From contig SOET01000029.1 of NCBI GenBank assembly GCA_021646465.1, positions 1-55,804 on the forward strand: a stretch of DNA of 55,804 bases. Reading direction: 5' to 3'. Position numbers and translations under genes: made by a program. Positions 34,836 to 43,484 of the stretch are shown here, one piece after another. This DNA is from Candidatus Kuenenia hertensis. GTDB taxonomy: Bacteria > Planctomycetota > Brocadiia > Brocadiales > Brocadiaceae. Numbering within the stretch: position 1 is the stretch's first letter; each line of letters starts with the position of its first letter. Below the pieces are notes generated by a model, which searched no databases, was not told the origin of the DNA, and saw only the letters and a program-made list of their open reading frames with translations.

Positions 34836-35051
34836 ATGAAAATATATACTTACTCTCAGGCGTGAGTAAAATTAGCAGGCATTCTTGAAAAATCGGAAAA
34901 AGAAGAAATTGTTATACGTCGCCGCAAAGGTGATATATTTTCCATCGTACCGAAGACACCTTCTCGCCGTTCTCCCTTTGATGTGCCAGGTTTGGGCAAA
35001 AAAATTAACCGAAAGGAAATATTAGAAGTAATACGTGAATCCAGAAAATGA
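34836..35051 (+). pseudogene. Phd/YefM-like antitoxin gene with in-frame stop
   Basis: The frame is MKIYTYSQA-stop-VKLAGILEKSEKEEIVIRR, continuing with KGDIFSIVPKTP, SPFDVPGLGKKINRKEILEVIRESRK. This is a full-length small Phd-type antitoxin (72 codons). A single TGA at codon 10 (34863-34865) probably replaced an Arg/Gln-type codon. No intact toxin follows. A GGTGGAG lies a few bases upstream of the ATG, so it was once a normal gene. Confidence 0.65.
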
Positions 35052-35516
35052 CATGTCAGCACTTGCAAGGATAATCTTTTGGGAAGGCCATTACAAACAT
35101 CGATTAAATTGTAACGCTATACCCAAAAGACTATTGAATTCCATGCACACAGTTGGTGGTGGGGTTCTCTTTCGTTCAGTTTATTCTCCATCCCTTATTA
35201 TCACACTTTTATTCAAATTCTTCGAAACTCCGTGTCTTCGTGCGAGAAAACTGAATGACTTTTTTTCTTAAATACAGAAATTATTATCTAAGAGCGGATA
35301 GAGAATACAAGGCAATTAATACATCTATCTTTTACAAACAGGTGGGCTGCCATGTATCAAACCAAGAATAACAAAAGAGGGCAGTACATACAAGAATTTG
35401 AGAAATTATAACCACTAATCAAGGTTTGACGGAGTATACTTCCAAGAAAATATTGTCTAATGTCCAGATGCGCCCCCCCTGTGCCCTAAACTCCTAATAT
35501 TAAAACTATGATAAAT
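35052..35516. other. Intergenic, no gene seen
   Basis: About 465 bp between the dead antitoxin and the 3' end of the methyltransferase/ATPase operon. Only low-quality short frames occur. A C-run (CGCCCCCCCTG) is present near 35470. No hairpin-T-run terminator for the operon was seen. Confidence 0.4.
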
Positions 35517-36470
35517 CTAAAGGAAAGAGTACCGCCACGAATTCCAGCAGCTATTCGTTGTCACTTTCTCATACATTTCAGGTAAGGGATAAACAACTCT
35601 AACATCCGGATAATTAAGCGCAAATAAGCAAGCTCCTAAAGCCATGGGTTTGGTACCTAGCGGTGCAATGTTAATAAATGATTTTCCATTTTCATTTTTA
35701 ATGCCTTCGAGAATATTAAATACCTCAAAAGGATTATTTGCCCTACTGAATTTGACTTTAATATCTCTATCACTTGTAAGCTTCTCATTTGCGACTAAGC
35801 TTATATCTTTAAATTTTGGAGAATAGCTTGGAAAACCATTTATTACCAATGTTTCTGATGGAGAAATATCTTCGTTTATTTCTTTGGATAAATCGCCGTC
35901 AAAACCTAATAAAATAACCAAAACCCTTCTATCCCCTCTTGATTCATAACCTGAAAACCCTGGAATTTCTAAAATTGTAAGGGGACCGGTACTTGAACGA
36001 TATGCGCTAGAAATTCCACCTGGAAATAGATAAAATTGAGGTTCAGTATAAAAAACACTTATGGAATCGATCTTAAATCTTTCTTTAAAAAGTTTGAGCA
36101 GATAAAAGAAGTATGGTTTTGTAAAACAAGAAATATCTAATGCAATTTTGGGGGCAGTTGTAGATAAAAATTCAGCTTCCAAAGGAATTAAATCTTGCAG
36201 ACAAGAATTTGGATCTCTAATAGAACATTTAATAGGTAAAATATTATTGAAACCAATTGTTTGATATTCAAAATAAGGGTCACTTTTATCAATATCTCGA
36301 ACCCGTTCATAAAAATCAAAAAGTAATATCTTATTAATTGCGGTATCTTTGGATTTCATCTTTCTTAATACTTCATAAGCCCTATAATCAGAACCTCCAG
36401 ACAGAAGAAAGAAATCATGGTCATTTATTTCGCCAGAAATTAAATCCATTTGATAAACCAACTTTCTCAT
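35517..36470 (-). CDS. CARF/Rossmann-like protein in a conflict-system operon
   Basis: This 317-residue protein was not confidently recognised. The C-terminal half contains FINIAPLGTKPMALGACLFAL..PDVRVVYPLP, reminiscent of the (T/S/L)GTKPMA signature of CARF-type nucleotide-sensing domains. The N-terminus (HDFFLLSGGSDYRAYEVL) and middle (ALDISCFTKPYFFYLLKLF) also show Rossmann-like strand-loop patterns, so it may be a duplicated Rossmann protein. No nuclease motif is seen. It is the last gene of the four-gene operon, 6 bp after the ATPase gene. A sensor or regulatory role is inferred. Confidence 0.7.
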   Translation of the reverse strand: MRKLVYQMDLISGEINDHDFFLLSGGSDYRAYEVLRKMKSKDTAINKILLFDFYERVRDIDKSDPYFEYQTIGFNNILPIKCSIRDPNSCLQDLIPLEAEFLSTTAPKIALDISCFTKPYFFYLLKLFKERFKIDSISVFYTEPQFYLFPGGISSAYRSSTGPLTILEIPGFSGYESRGDRRVLVILLGFDGDLSKEINEDISPSETLVINGFPSYSPKFKDISLVANEKLTSDRDIKVKFSRANNPFEVFNILEGIKNENGKSFINIAPLGTKPMALGACLFALNYPDVRVVYPLPEMYEKVTTNSCWNSWRYSFL

Positions 36471-36476
36471 ATTGAA

Positions 36477-38441
36477 TCAAACAAACAGTTTTTTTTGTAT
36501 AAATTTTTTTCCTGATTCATCATTCATTTGTTTAAGATAATCTTTTGAACTAACATTTTCTTCACTCATTAATTTTATAATATCCGATGCAGTCAACTTT
36601 ACTGAATGCCCTCCTCGTGTCCTATAAGAAATTTGGAAGCTTGGTGAAAAAATTCTGTTAATGGTGTAAATATCTTCTAAGTACTTTCCAGGAGAAGATT
36701 GTTGAAGGTTAGGTTTCTTCTGAATTACACTCCATCTTATAGCAGCCTTCATTGCATCTTTAAATTTTTGGTCAGGCAAGTTATCAATGTCTGCCGAAAA
36801 TTGATTTGTCTCAGGATATCTAATACCTTTGTCTTTATGAAAATCCCTAAAAATATTTCCAATATTATTTATGAATTTATATATAATTCCTCCAAACTTT
36901 TCGATCCTATTTATCTGTTGCAATTCAGCCGCAGAAAAATCTGATGCAGCCTTTGTTTGTTGCTCATTAGATATTTTCCCTTCTTTGATTAAAAGGTCTT
37001 TATTTTCGAATTCAGCATACTGAAAAGACCTTCTACATAGTTCAATAAAATTTCCTACTATTCCAGATGATAAAAAAGAGAAGGTATTAAAGCTGTAATA
37101 TTTTTTATGTTTTCGATAAATGGAGCATAGCAAAAACATTAAAGACAATTTGTATTTATCTACATAATCCATATGATACTTTTTTTCATTTTTCCCAGTT
37201 TTATTACCATTTAGATAATCTTCCATAGCATTTTTAACTTCATCTACTTTAACACCTCTGAGTACCCATAAAATATTTAAAAGTTCTAATAAAGGATTTT
37301 CCTTATAGGTAATAGCATCAATATCAGAAGCTGTAAGAAATTTTTTAAAATGATCAAAGTGTTTCCCAGGGTTTTTGGAAACTAATTCTAATGCCTCTTC
37401 TTCGAGGTTCTCAGTTTTTGATAAAAATTCAGCTATATCTATCTTCCCATTTTCCTTAAAAATGGATACCGATTCCAATCGCTTTTTAGATACCTCCTTC
37501 AGGAAATGATAATAGCCTTCGTCTTTTATAAGAACTTCTTCAAAAATAACTTTTCTATACTCTCTTCCTTCCTTAATAAAATCATCTTCGGAAATCATAT
37601 TAAAAGTTCTAAATCCCTCTAATCTCATCCCTATTCGGAACCTGATTTCATTCTTTGAAAATCTTAATAAGGTATTTATTACGCGTTGTTGGGGCTCAAG
37701 GTAATTTTCATATTCATCTATCAGTAATATAAAATTTATTGATTCCTTTAATTCGGAAATTGTTTTTTTTGCGATTTCAGGGATACCAAAGCTTAAACAT
37801 TGTGAGGCAAATCCACCTTTGGAGGGAATAAAATCATTCTTGAAAAATGGGATATTTCCACGAAACCTGTCGACTTCTTTAATTCTATTATCAAATTCAC
37901 TTAAAAGTGCTTCTAACGATTGGATTTGTGGTTCATTAATAATTTGCCTTACTTCTGGTATGAATTGATCTTCTATTTCGTCCCTTTTTAGGTTCTCTAA
38001 ATCGTAAAGCTTTTTAATTGCTTCAATATAATTTCTTCCCACAATAAGTTCAAAGTAATGCGTGAAAATAGAATTCCATTTCTTGGTATCTATTCCAAAA
38101 CCATCAAATGACCTTAGAACTGGACCATCTATTCTGATATAGAATCCAAGTCCTTTTTTTTCTTTAAAATAGTCTATTATCCTCTTGGCTTTGTTATTTG
38201 CTTTATTTTGACAAGCTAACTTCAATTGAACGGGAAATGACCAATATCTTAAAAACATTGTTTTCCCCGTACTTCTACCACCCATAAAAACAATATTACT
38301 AGGATCCTCGTAAATGTCTGTCTCTTTAATCTCAGAGAAAAGACGATAAACAAAAGGGCTACACCAATAATCCAAAATGGCTTGGTCATCAAGAGTTACT
38401 GCATTAATTCCACTAAATGGATTTCTATAAGAATTTTTCAT
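36477..38441 (-). CDS. ORC/Cdc6-like AAA+ ATPase of a conflict system
   Basis: This 654-residue protein has Walker A MGGRSTGKT at about residues 53-61 and Walker B FILLIDEYENY at about 239-249. The sensor-like segment IRFRIGMRLEG follows, then a long helical C-terminal region. The layout fits the ORC-CDC6-like ATPases that comparative genomics places in prokaryotic conflict systems beside a PRTase-like protein. It probably uses ATP to recognise or remodel DNA and switch an effector. It overlaps the upstream PRTase-like gene by 17 bp, implying translational coupling. Composition is AT-rich relative to the chromosome. Confidence 0.8.
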   Translation of the reverse strand: MKNSYRNPFSGINAVTLDDQAILDYWCSPFVYRLFSEIKETDIYEDPSNIVFMGGRSTGKTMFLRYWSFPVQLKLACQNKANNKAKRIIDYFKEKKGLGFYIRIDGPVLRSFDGFGIDTKKWNSIFTHYFELIVGRNYIEAIKKLYDLENLKRDEIEDQFIPEVRQIINEPQIQSLEALLSEFDNRIKEVDRFRGNIPFFKNDFIPSKGGFASQCLSFGIPEIAKKTISELKESINFILLIDEYENYLEPQQRVINTLLRFSKNEIRFRIGMRLEGFRTFNMISEDDFIKEGREYRKVIFEEVLIKDEGYYHFLKEVSKKRLESVSIFKENGKIDIAEFLSKTENLEEEALELVSKNPGKHFDHFKKFLTASDIDAITYKENPLLELLNILWVLRGVKVDEVKNAMEDYLNGNKTGKNEKKYHMDYVDKYKLSLMFLLCSIYRKHKKYYSFNTFSFLSSGIVGNFIELCRRSFQYAEFENKDLLIKEGKISNEQQTKAASDFSAAELQQINRIEKFGGIIYKFINNIGNIFRDFHKDKGIRYPETNQFSADIDNLPDQKFKDAMKAAIRWSVIQKKPNLQQSSPGKYLEDIYTINRIFSPSFQISYRTRGGHSVKLTASDIIKLMSEENVSSKDYLKQMNDESGKKFIQKKLFV

Positions 38442-39345
38442 TTATTGCTAATTCTCTTCTTTTATAATTCTTATCGTACCTTTTAAATATTGGATACCAA
38501 CCATTGCCTGTTCCCCAAAATATAGGCAATGTATTATCCGGGGTATTATAAAAAAAACCAAAAGCATATTCGCCCTTCTCATAACCTAAAGGCCAATTAC
38601 TATCAATTTTATTGCCATAATGCAATACAAAATTTTTACATATTATCCTATACCTTGAATAAGTATGGAAAATATCAGAAACAGGACTAAAGCATTTGTT
38701 TCTATTATCTAAAATAATTGTTGTAACAACCTCTACTCCAATCTTTTTTAACTCCGTAATCGCAACTTCGCTTGCAATTAAAGTTAAAAGGATAATTTTT
38801 TTATTTGGATAATCTGATTTTATTTTTTTAAGTTTCCTGTAAGCCTGTCCACTTTTGCCTGCTGTTAAGGTGACATCATCAATATAAACCAAATTATCAA
38901 CTGAATCAGTATCACCTTTTTTTGAGAAAATGAAATAGGAAATATGAAGGTCATTAATTCGTCTAAAATGATACAAAATATATCCACCACTCTCGCTAGC
39001 TTCCCCAAGGGCTAAAAAACGAGTTCTTGCAATTATTTCAGCTAAATCATTATCAATTTTATCTTGTATGGTATTCGCATCAATCAAGATTTTATGAATA
39101 AAATCTCTCATTAAAACCTTGCAAAGATGAATGACTTCATCATCATTGTAATATACAAAATTTGATAACAGCCATAATGCAAGTACCTTTTCCTCATCTG
39201 CCGTTAAAACCTCTCCATTAAAATTATTTAACCATCTATCAATTTCCTTTTCGGTAATTTCATACTTCCATACGGTTGCACTCGTATGCATTATGAGTTT
39301 TTTTAGTTCTATGATTGAAGGAAAAACTTGTAATATTTTATTCAT
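38425..39345 (-). CDS. Phosphoribosyltransferase-like protein (conflict-system type)
   Basis: This 306-residue protein has the PRPP-binding loop of type I PRTases, VYIDDVTLTAGKSG, at about residues 152-165. A C-terminal motif FFYNTPDNTLPIFW......PIFKR follows, which I associate with the PRTase family found in prokaryotic conflict operons. An N-terminal helical region (about 1-100) has no clear assignment. It could transfer ribose phosphate to a nucleobase or make a modified nucleotide, or be a catalytically inactive nucleotide sensor. It lies 7 bp after the methyltransferase gene and overlaps the ATPase gene. Confidence 0.8.
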   Translation of the reverse strand: MNKILQVFPSIIELKKLIMHTSATVWKYEITEKEIDRWLNNFNGEVLTADEEKVLALWLLSNFVYYNDDEVIHLCKVLMRDFIHKILIDANTIQDKIDNDLAEIIARTRFLALGEASESGGYILYHFRRINDLHISYFIFSKKGDTDSVDNLVYIDDVTLTAGKSGQAYRKLKKIKSDYPNKKIILLTLIASEVAITELKKIGVEVVTTIILDNRNKCFSPVSDIFHTYSRYRIICKNFVLHYGNKIDSNWPLGYEKGEYAFGFFYNTPDNTLPIFWGTGNGWYPIFKRYDKNYKRRELAINEKFL

Positions 39346-39352
39346 GATTCAG

Positions 39353-40246
39353 TTAAATTTTAAAGCGCCCTTCTGATCCTTTAATATACGATTCATTTAT
39401 TTCTACTGAAATCCATTTTCTTTTTAATTTCTCAGCAACACAACCGGTAGTATTACTGCCACCAAAAGGATCAAAAACTAAATCGCCGGGGTCTGTTAAA
39501 AATTTTATAAAAAAATCAGGAATGAATTCTGGCATTCTGGCAGGGTGTAGTTCTATTTTATTCCTTTTACAATGTTCAATATATTTTGATGTTGCGTTTG
39601 TATTTGCTCCAATTAAGACATTCGGTGGGATTGCACCATTATTATCTTTCAAAAACGATTTCTCTCCTATTGAATGCTCCGATGGTCTTCGCCCCGAGTT
39701 GTACTTTTTTTTATTAAGAAGTTTTTTCATCGATTCGCTGTATTCTTCAAGTACATTTCGATTGTTTGCTTTAGGATGTGGCGTTTTACTTAACCACCAT
39801 ATATGAGTAAAAGCATCTTTGACTCTAACTCTTTCTACATTTACCCATTGAACAGGACTGGGAAGTCTGGCAGTATTAAACCATATAAAATGTTGACATA
39901 AAAAATACTTTCCTTTTTCTTGAAATTCCAATAAAGCTCTTAAAGGCAGCGTAGACATTATTGGCCTATTTGCTTCCCAAGCATTACCAAGCTCAATGAC
40001 TATAGAGCCATCTTTTGTAAGAAAATCTCTAAAACCCAAAGCTAATCCAGACAGCCAACTTGTGTATTCTTTTCCATTAAAATTACCATATTTTTTCTTT
40101 CGGTTTAATGGAAAAGGAGGAGACGTAAAAATTAGATTAACCTTCTTTTTATATCTGGCAAAAGCTTTTGACTTCAATATTTCACCAATATCACATTGAT
40201 AGAAAAGCCCTAATTTTGTTTTATATGCTGTTTTAATTTGAGCCAT
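39353..40246 (-). CDS. Site-specific DNA methyltransferase, N4-cytosine type (beta class)
   Basis: This 297-residue protein has catalytic motif IV TSPPF at about residues 41-45 (LIFTSPPFPLNRKKKYGN). The AdoMet-binding motif I DPFGGSNTTG lies near the C-terminus (about 265-274). The order IV before I is that of beta-class methyltransferases, and TSPPF is typical of N4-cytosine enzymes such as PvuII-like ones. It modifies a specific DNA sequence; the target is unknown. It is the first gene of the four-gene operon with no restriction-enzyme gene beside it. It probably marks host DNA as self. Confidence 0.92.
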   Translation of the reverse strand: MAQIKTAYKTKLGLFYQCDIGEILKSKAFARYKKKVNLIFTSPPFPLNRKKKYGNFNGKEYTSWLSGLALGFRDFLTKDGSIVIELGNAWEANRPIMSTLPLRALLEFQEKGKYFLCQHFIWFNTARLPSPVQWVNVERVRVKDAFTHIWWLSKTPHPKANNRNVLEEYSESMKKLLNKKKYNSGRRPSEHSIGEKSFLKDNNGAIPPNVLIGANTNATSKYIEHCKRNKIELHPARMPEFIPDFFIKFLTDPGDLVFDPFGGSNTTGCVAEKLKRKWISVEINESYIKGSEGRFKI

Positions 40247-40697
40247 AAATTTTAGACCGTTTTAAAATTCGTATATAATATCAAACAAAATTTTTTAACT
40301 CATTCCAAAGCTCCGGCTTTGGAACGTAATTGCTTTAGAAGCTTTGCTTCTAATAAGAGGAAGCATGAGCTTCCTTCACAATTGTGTTCCCAAGCAGGAA
40401 CTTGGGAACAAGAAGAGTGGATTTGCAAAAATTTGAGAATGCTCCCTTATCCTTATACCACTCATTCTGAACGGTACAAGATAAAACAGGGACTATTTTT
40501 TATTTTACGATTCTCATACATAGAAATATTGACCAAGCATATTCAATGATGACTGAAAAAAGATACTTGTTTCGCATAAAAAGATCAAGGGAAAAGTATG
40601 GGAAAGGAATAGGAGATAAGGCATAAGATAACTCTATCTTTTATCATACCGATATCGGTCGGCAACAGAATGCAAATGAAGGGAAACAAAGGCTATT
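40247..40697. other. Intergenic, upstream of the conflict operon
   Basis: 450 bp between the methyltransferase start and the end of polB. The part nearest the operon (about 40250-40300) is AT-rich and should hold the promoter. The middle carries the hairpin-repeat cassette listed separately. The remainder shows no gene. Confidence 0.45.
40303..40450 (+). repeat. Dispersed hairpin-repeat cassette, copy C
   Basis: Hairpins TTCCAAAGC-TCCG-GCTTTGGAA (40303-40324), GAAGCTTTGCTTC, GGAAGC-ATGA-GCTTCC, and GTTCCCAAG-CAGGAA-CTTGGGAAC (40386-40409). Then comes GATTTGCAAAAATTTGAGAA with GCTCCC. The last two parts match copy B (21.27-21.34 kb), and the final word matches copy A (window start). It lies in the gap upstream of the conflict operon. 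Confidence 0.65.
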
Positions 40698-43016
40698 TTA
40701 CGATGAAAACAAAGAAAGCTGTCGTGCGCCATAAATGGCGTCAAAGGATTTTCCTAGGAGAGGCAGTACCGAATCGGCAATGGGGCGTATCTGTTTATCA
40801 ATATAATGGACATAATCAATGTCTTTGTGATCCAGTTGAACGGGAACGGGGCCTCTCATTGTCATGATGTAATAGACCTCTCCGACTTCCTTGCTCAGCA
40901 TGTGCGCCGCTTTTACGTGAGGCGGTTTCGTCTTTGTGTATTCACGGACATTTTTTCGAAGTCTTTTGTAGTAAATAAGGTCATTGTCATACCTCCCCTT
41001 TTTCAAATCGCTGATGTAGTCCTTAACGAAGGTTTCTATTTCCTGATTATTAAAAAGTCTTTCGTAGAGTTGATATTGAAAGTTTTTTGCCAGTTCCGTC
41101 CAGTCGGAACGCACATATTCCATCCCGACAAAATGGAGTTTCTCCCCTTGAGAATCTTTCACCCTTCCCACGTATCTCTTTTTCGCACCGCCCTGAAACC
41201 CCCGTGCCATGGGAAGGCAGAGTTTTTCGAAATACATTTCGAACTCTATTTCCAGAAACGATTCTACATGAAAATTCTCTTTTAATCGTTTTCTCCAATA
41301 TTCATTGAGGTCCTTCGCCAGGCGTGAGGAAACGTCTGCATACTCTCCGGATTGATGTTTCTTCAACTGCACGAATACCGAATCGGTATCCCCGTAAAGA
41401 ACCTTATAATCCAATGATTCCAGATATCGTGCGGTTTCCGTCAAAAGGAACCTTCCCGTAGAAGTGATGCTGTTCGGCAAGTCGGGATGATAGAAGCGGC
41501 AGCCGTATGAACCCATGACGCCATAGAAACTGTTCATTAATATTTTTATTGCCTGGCTCATGGGCATGTTTTTCTCTCTTTTCGCCTGTTCTCTCTTTTG
41601 CATTAAAACATCGATAAACTCGGGAAGGATGTGCTCCTTTGAAGAGAAGGCGTGACCTGATGGAATGGTATGGGACTCTTTTCTTTCTTCACCGATCAAC
41701 CTCGATAACGGATCAATTTTAAATGTTCTGATAATGGATGGGTACAGGCTTTTGAAATCAAAAACCACCACATGATCATAGATCCCGGCAACGGGTTCTA
41801 TAACGTGTCCTCCCCCTGATTGCTCCCCTTGTTCTACATCGCTACAATCATGAGCGACAAATCCCTTGCGGTGTATCCGGGGAAGGTAGAAATGGTCGAA
41901 CGCCCTGGCCGTCATACCTATTTTATCCATTAACAGCCCGGATACTTTTGTTCGTTCCACAATCATGGGAATGAGACTGGTTTTTTTGAAGATGTCCGTC
42001 ACAAGCACGCAGTCCTGAATATTGTATCGCGCTAACGCGGCCTTATCTTCTTTAAACATCCTGTTGATTTCGGTTATTTTATCCTCCTCATTGTCTATTG
42101 CTTTGCCTGTCCCCAGGAGTTTTCTGGCTACGGTTTCCAGCTTATAATTTTCGAATGTGTAAAAATTATTTCTCAACGCAGACGGCCCGTCAATGACCAC
42201 CCTTCCGTCAATGTGGGCAAAATACCCAGCCCCTTTCTTTTCCTCAATTTTTACCGGACGATTCCCCCTGCCAAGGGTAAAGGGTATTTTGTAATAACGA
42301 AATTTCTTCTCCAAAAACAGGAGATCAAACCCTACTACATACCATCCGATTATCAGGTCGGGATCAAAGGAATGAAACGCAGAGAGGAATGTCTTCACTA
42401 CCTCCTTTTCTGAAGGGACAAAATGCACATATTCCTCATTCGCAACGTTACCCGCCTGGTCTCCCTGCATAATAACGATCTTTTGCTCCTTATCGTTTTC
42501 TACCATATGAAGGGCGATAGAATAGAGTTCTCCGGTATGAGCGTTTGTTTCGATATCCAGCGACAGGACTTTAAACGTGGGAGTGTAGTCAGTGGTCTTG
42601 ATTTCCGGGTTGACCATTCTTCTCAATACACCGTTTTCCCTCACTTCTCCTTTTACCCCGATAGAGCCATTTATAAACCTTTCCATTAGAAAACGATCTT
42701 CCGGCCTGATATCTGATTCATAGCATTGAATACCGTTTGATTTGAGCAAATGTCTTGCCTGCAACATCTCGTGATGGGAGTGAAAGTAAAGCGCATCCGC
42801 ATTTTCACGGGAAAAGGTACGCAACTTCAGTACTTTCCTTTCGAGATATTTAATGTTTGGAGGCAACTGGCAGTTGGAGGAAACAAAAAAGAGCGGTTTG
42901 TTTCTGATAAAAATTTCTACCGGTCCAGGGTCGCTGGCACAGAGGAGCTGTATATAATTTTGATTTCCCTCGTCCTCATTATGTGCCGTTAGTATAAAGG
43001 CATTTATTGTTTCCAT
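40698..43016 (-). CDS. polB: DNA polymerase II (family B)
   Basis: This 772-residue protein (ATG at 43016) has exonuclease motif DIET at about 150-160 (LSLDIETN). Polymerase motifs follow: A FDFKSLYPSIIRTFKIDP, B KILMNSFYGVMG, C YGDTDSVF, and the KKRY box. The length fits bacterial Pol II, used in damage tolerance and restart. It follows the thioesterase by 12 bp without a Shine-Dalgarno, suggesting coupled translation. It is functionally unrelated to the acs genes upstream. Confidence 0.96.
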   Translation of the reverse strand: METINAFILTAHNEDEGNQNYIQLLCASDPGPVEIFIRNKPLFFVSSNCQLPPNIKYLERKVLKLRTFSRENADALYFHSHHEMLQARHLLKSNGIQCYESDIRPEDRFLMERFINGSIGVKGEVRENGVLRRMVNPEIKTTDYTPTFKVLSLDIETNAHTGELYSIALHMVENDKEQKIVIMQGDQAGNVANEEYVHFVPSEKEVVKTFLSAFHSFDPDLIIGWYVVGFDLLFLEKKFRYYKIPFTLGRGNRPVKIEEKKGAGYFAHIDGRVVIDGPSALRNNFYTFENYKLETVARKLLGTGKAIDNEEDKITEINRMFKEDKAALARYNIQDCVLVTDIFKKTSLIPMIVERTKVSGLLMDKIGMTARAFDHFYLPRIHRKGFVAHDCSDVEQGEQSGGGHVIEPVAGIYDHVVVFDFKSLYPSIIRTFKIDPLSRLIGEERKESHTIPSGHAFSSKEHILPEFIDVLMQKREQAKREKNMPMSQAIKILMNSFYGVMGSYGCRFYHPDLPNSITSTGRFLLTETARYLESLDYKVLYGDTDSVFVQLKKHQSGEYADVSSRLAKDLNEYWRKRLKENFHVESFLEIEFEMYFEKLCLPMARGFQGGAKKRYVGRVKDSQGEKLHFVGMEYVRSDWTELAKNFQYQLYERLFNNQEIETFVKDYISDLKKGRYDNDLIYYKRLRKNVREYTKTKPPHVKAAHMLSKEVGEVYYIMTMRGPVPVQLDHKDIDYVHYIDKQIRPIADSVLPLLGKSFDAIYGARQLSLFSS

Positions 43017-43028
43017 CAATTTGTGCTG

Positions 43029-43424
43029 CTACTGCAATAATTTTCGCAATTTGTCCGGTATGGCAGCGGGTTTTCGACTTGCGTTAAGGCATGCGAGTTT
43101 GGTGTAACCTTCAGCGACCAATTTATCACTCCCTTCCCTGAATATTTTATAACTAAATTGGACCGTTGCATGTTTTAATTCGGAAACCCATGTTTGGATA
43201 ATGAGCACGTCGTCATAATACGCAGGGGAGCGGAAATTACAGTGTGCTTCCGCCACGGGGAAATAGATGTGTTCCTTTTCCATTTCCGAGTAAGGCAATC
43301 CGTATTGCCTCAAATATTCAGTGCGTCCCATTTCAAAGAAAACAAAGAAATTCGCGTAGTAAACAATCCCCATCTGATCTGTTTCCTGATATCGTATGCG
43401 TGTTTTGATTTCGTGTATTTTCAT
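43029..43424 (-). CDS. YbgC/FcbC-type acyl-CoA thioesterase (hot-dog fold)
   Basis: This 131-residue protein has the conserved ETDQMGIVYYANFFVFFEMGRTEYLR segment near residues 14-40; the Asp of D-Q-M-G-x-V-Y-Y is the catalytic residue of 4-hydroxybenzoyl-CoA thioesterase-type enzymes. It hydrolyses short acyl-CoA or aryl-CoA esters; the natural substrate is unknown. The start codon immediately follows the T-tract of a predicted terminator, so no ribosome-binding site is apparent. Confidence 0.93.
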   Translation of the reverse strand: MKIHEIKTRIRYQETDQMGIVYYANFFVFFEMGRTEYLRQYGLPYSEMEKEHIYFPVAEAHCNFRSPAYYDDVLIIQTWVSELKHATVQFSYKIFREGSDKLVAEGYTKLACLNASRKPAAIPDKLRKLLQ

Positions 43425-43425
43425 A

Positions 43426-43459
43426 AAAAGAAAAGGGCACGGTTTTTAACGTCGTGCCC
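43426..43459 (-). terminator. Terminator after acsE
   Basis: On the minus strand: GGGCACG (43453-43459) pairing with CGTGCCC (43435-43441), followed by TTTTCTTTTT. It closes the acsC-RACo-cooC-acsD-acsE transcription unit and abuts the thioesterase start codon. Confidence 0.75.
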
Positions 43460-43484
43460 CCATTTTAAAATAACAAGGAAGTTA

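Noticed and set aside
34863-34865. Selenocysteine at the TGA in the Phd-like gene
   Set aside because: No SECIS-like hairpin was seen right after the codon, and the family has no Cys or Sec there.
35035-35271. Short plus-strand frame after the dead antitoxin as a toxin gene
   Set aside because: It has no family pattern, no ribosome-binding site and odd composition; it is probably chance.
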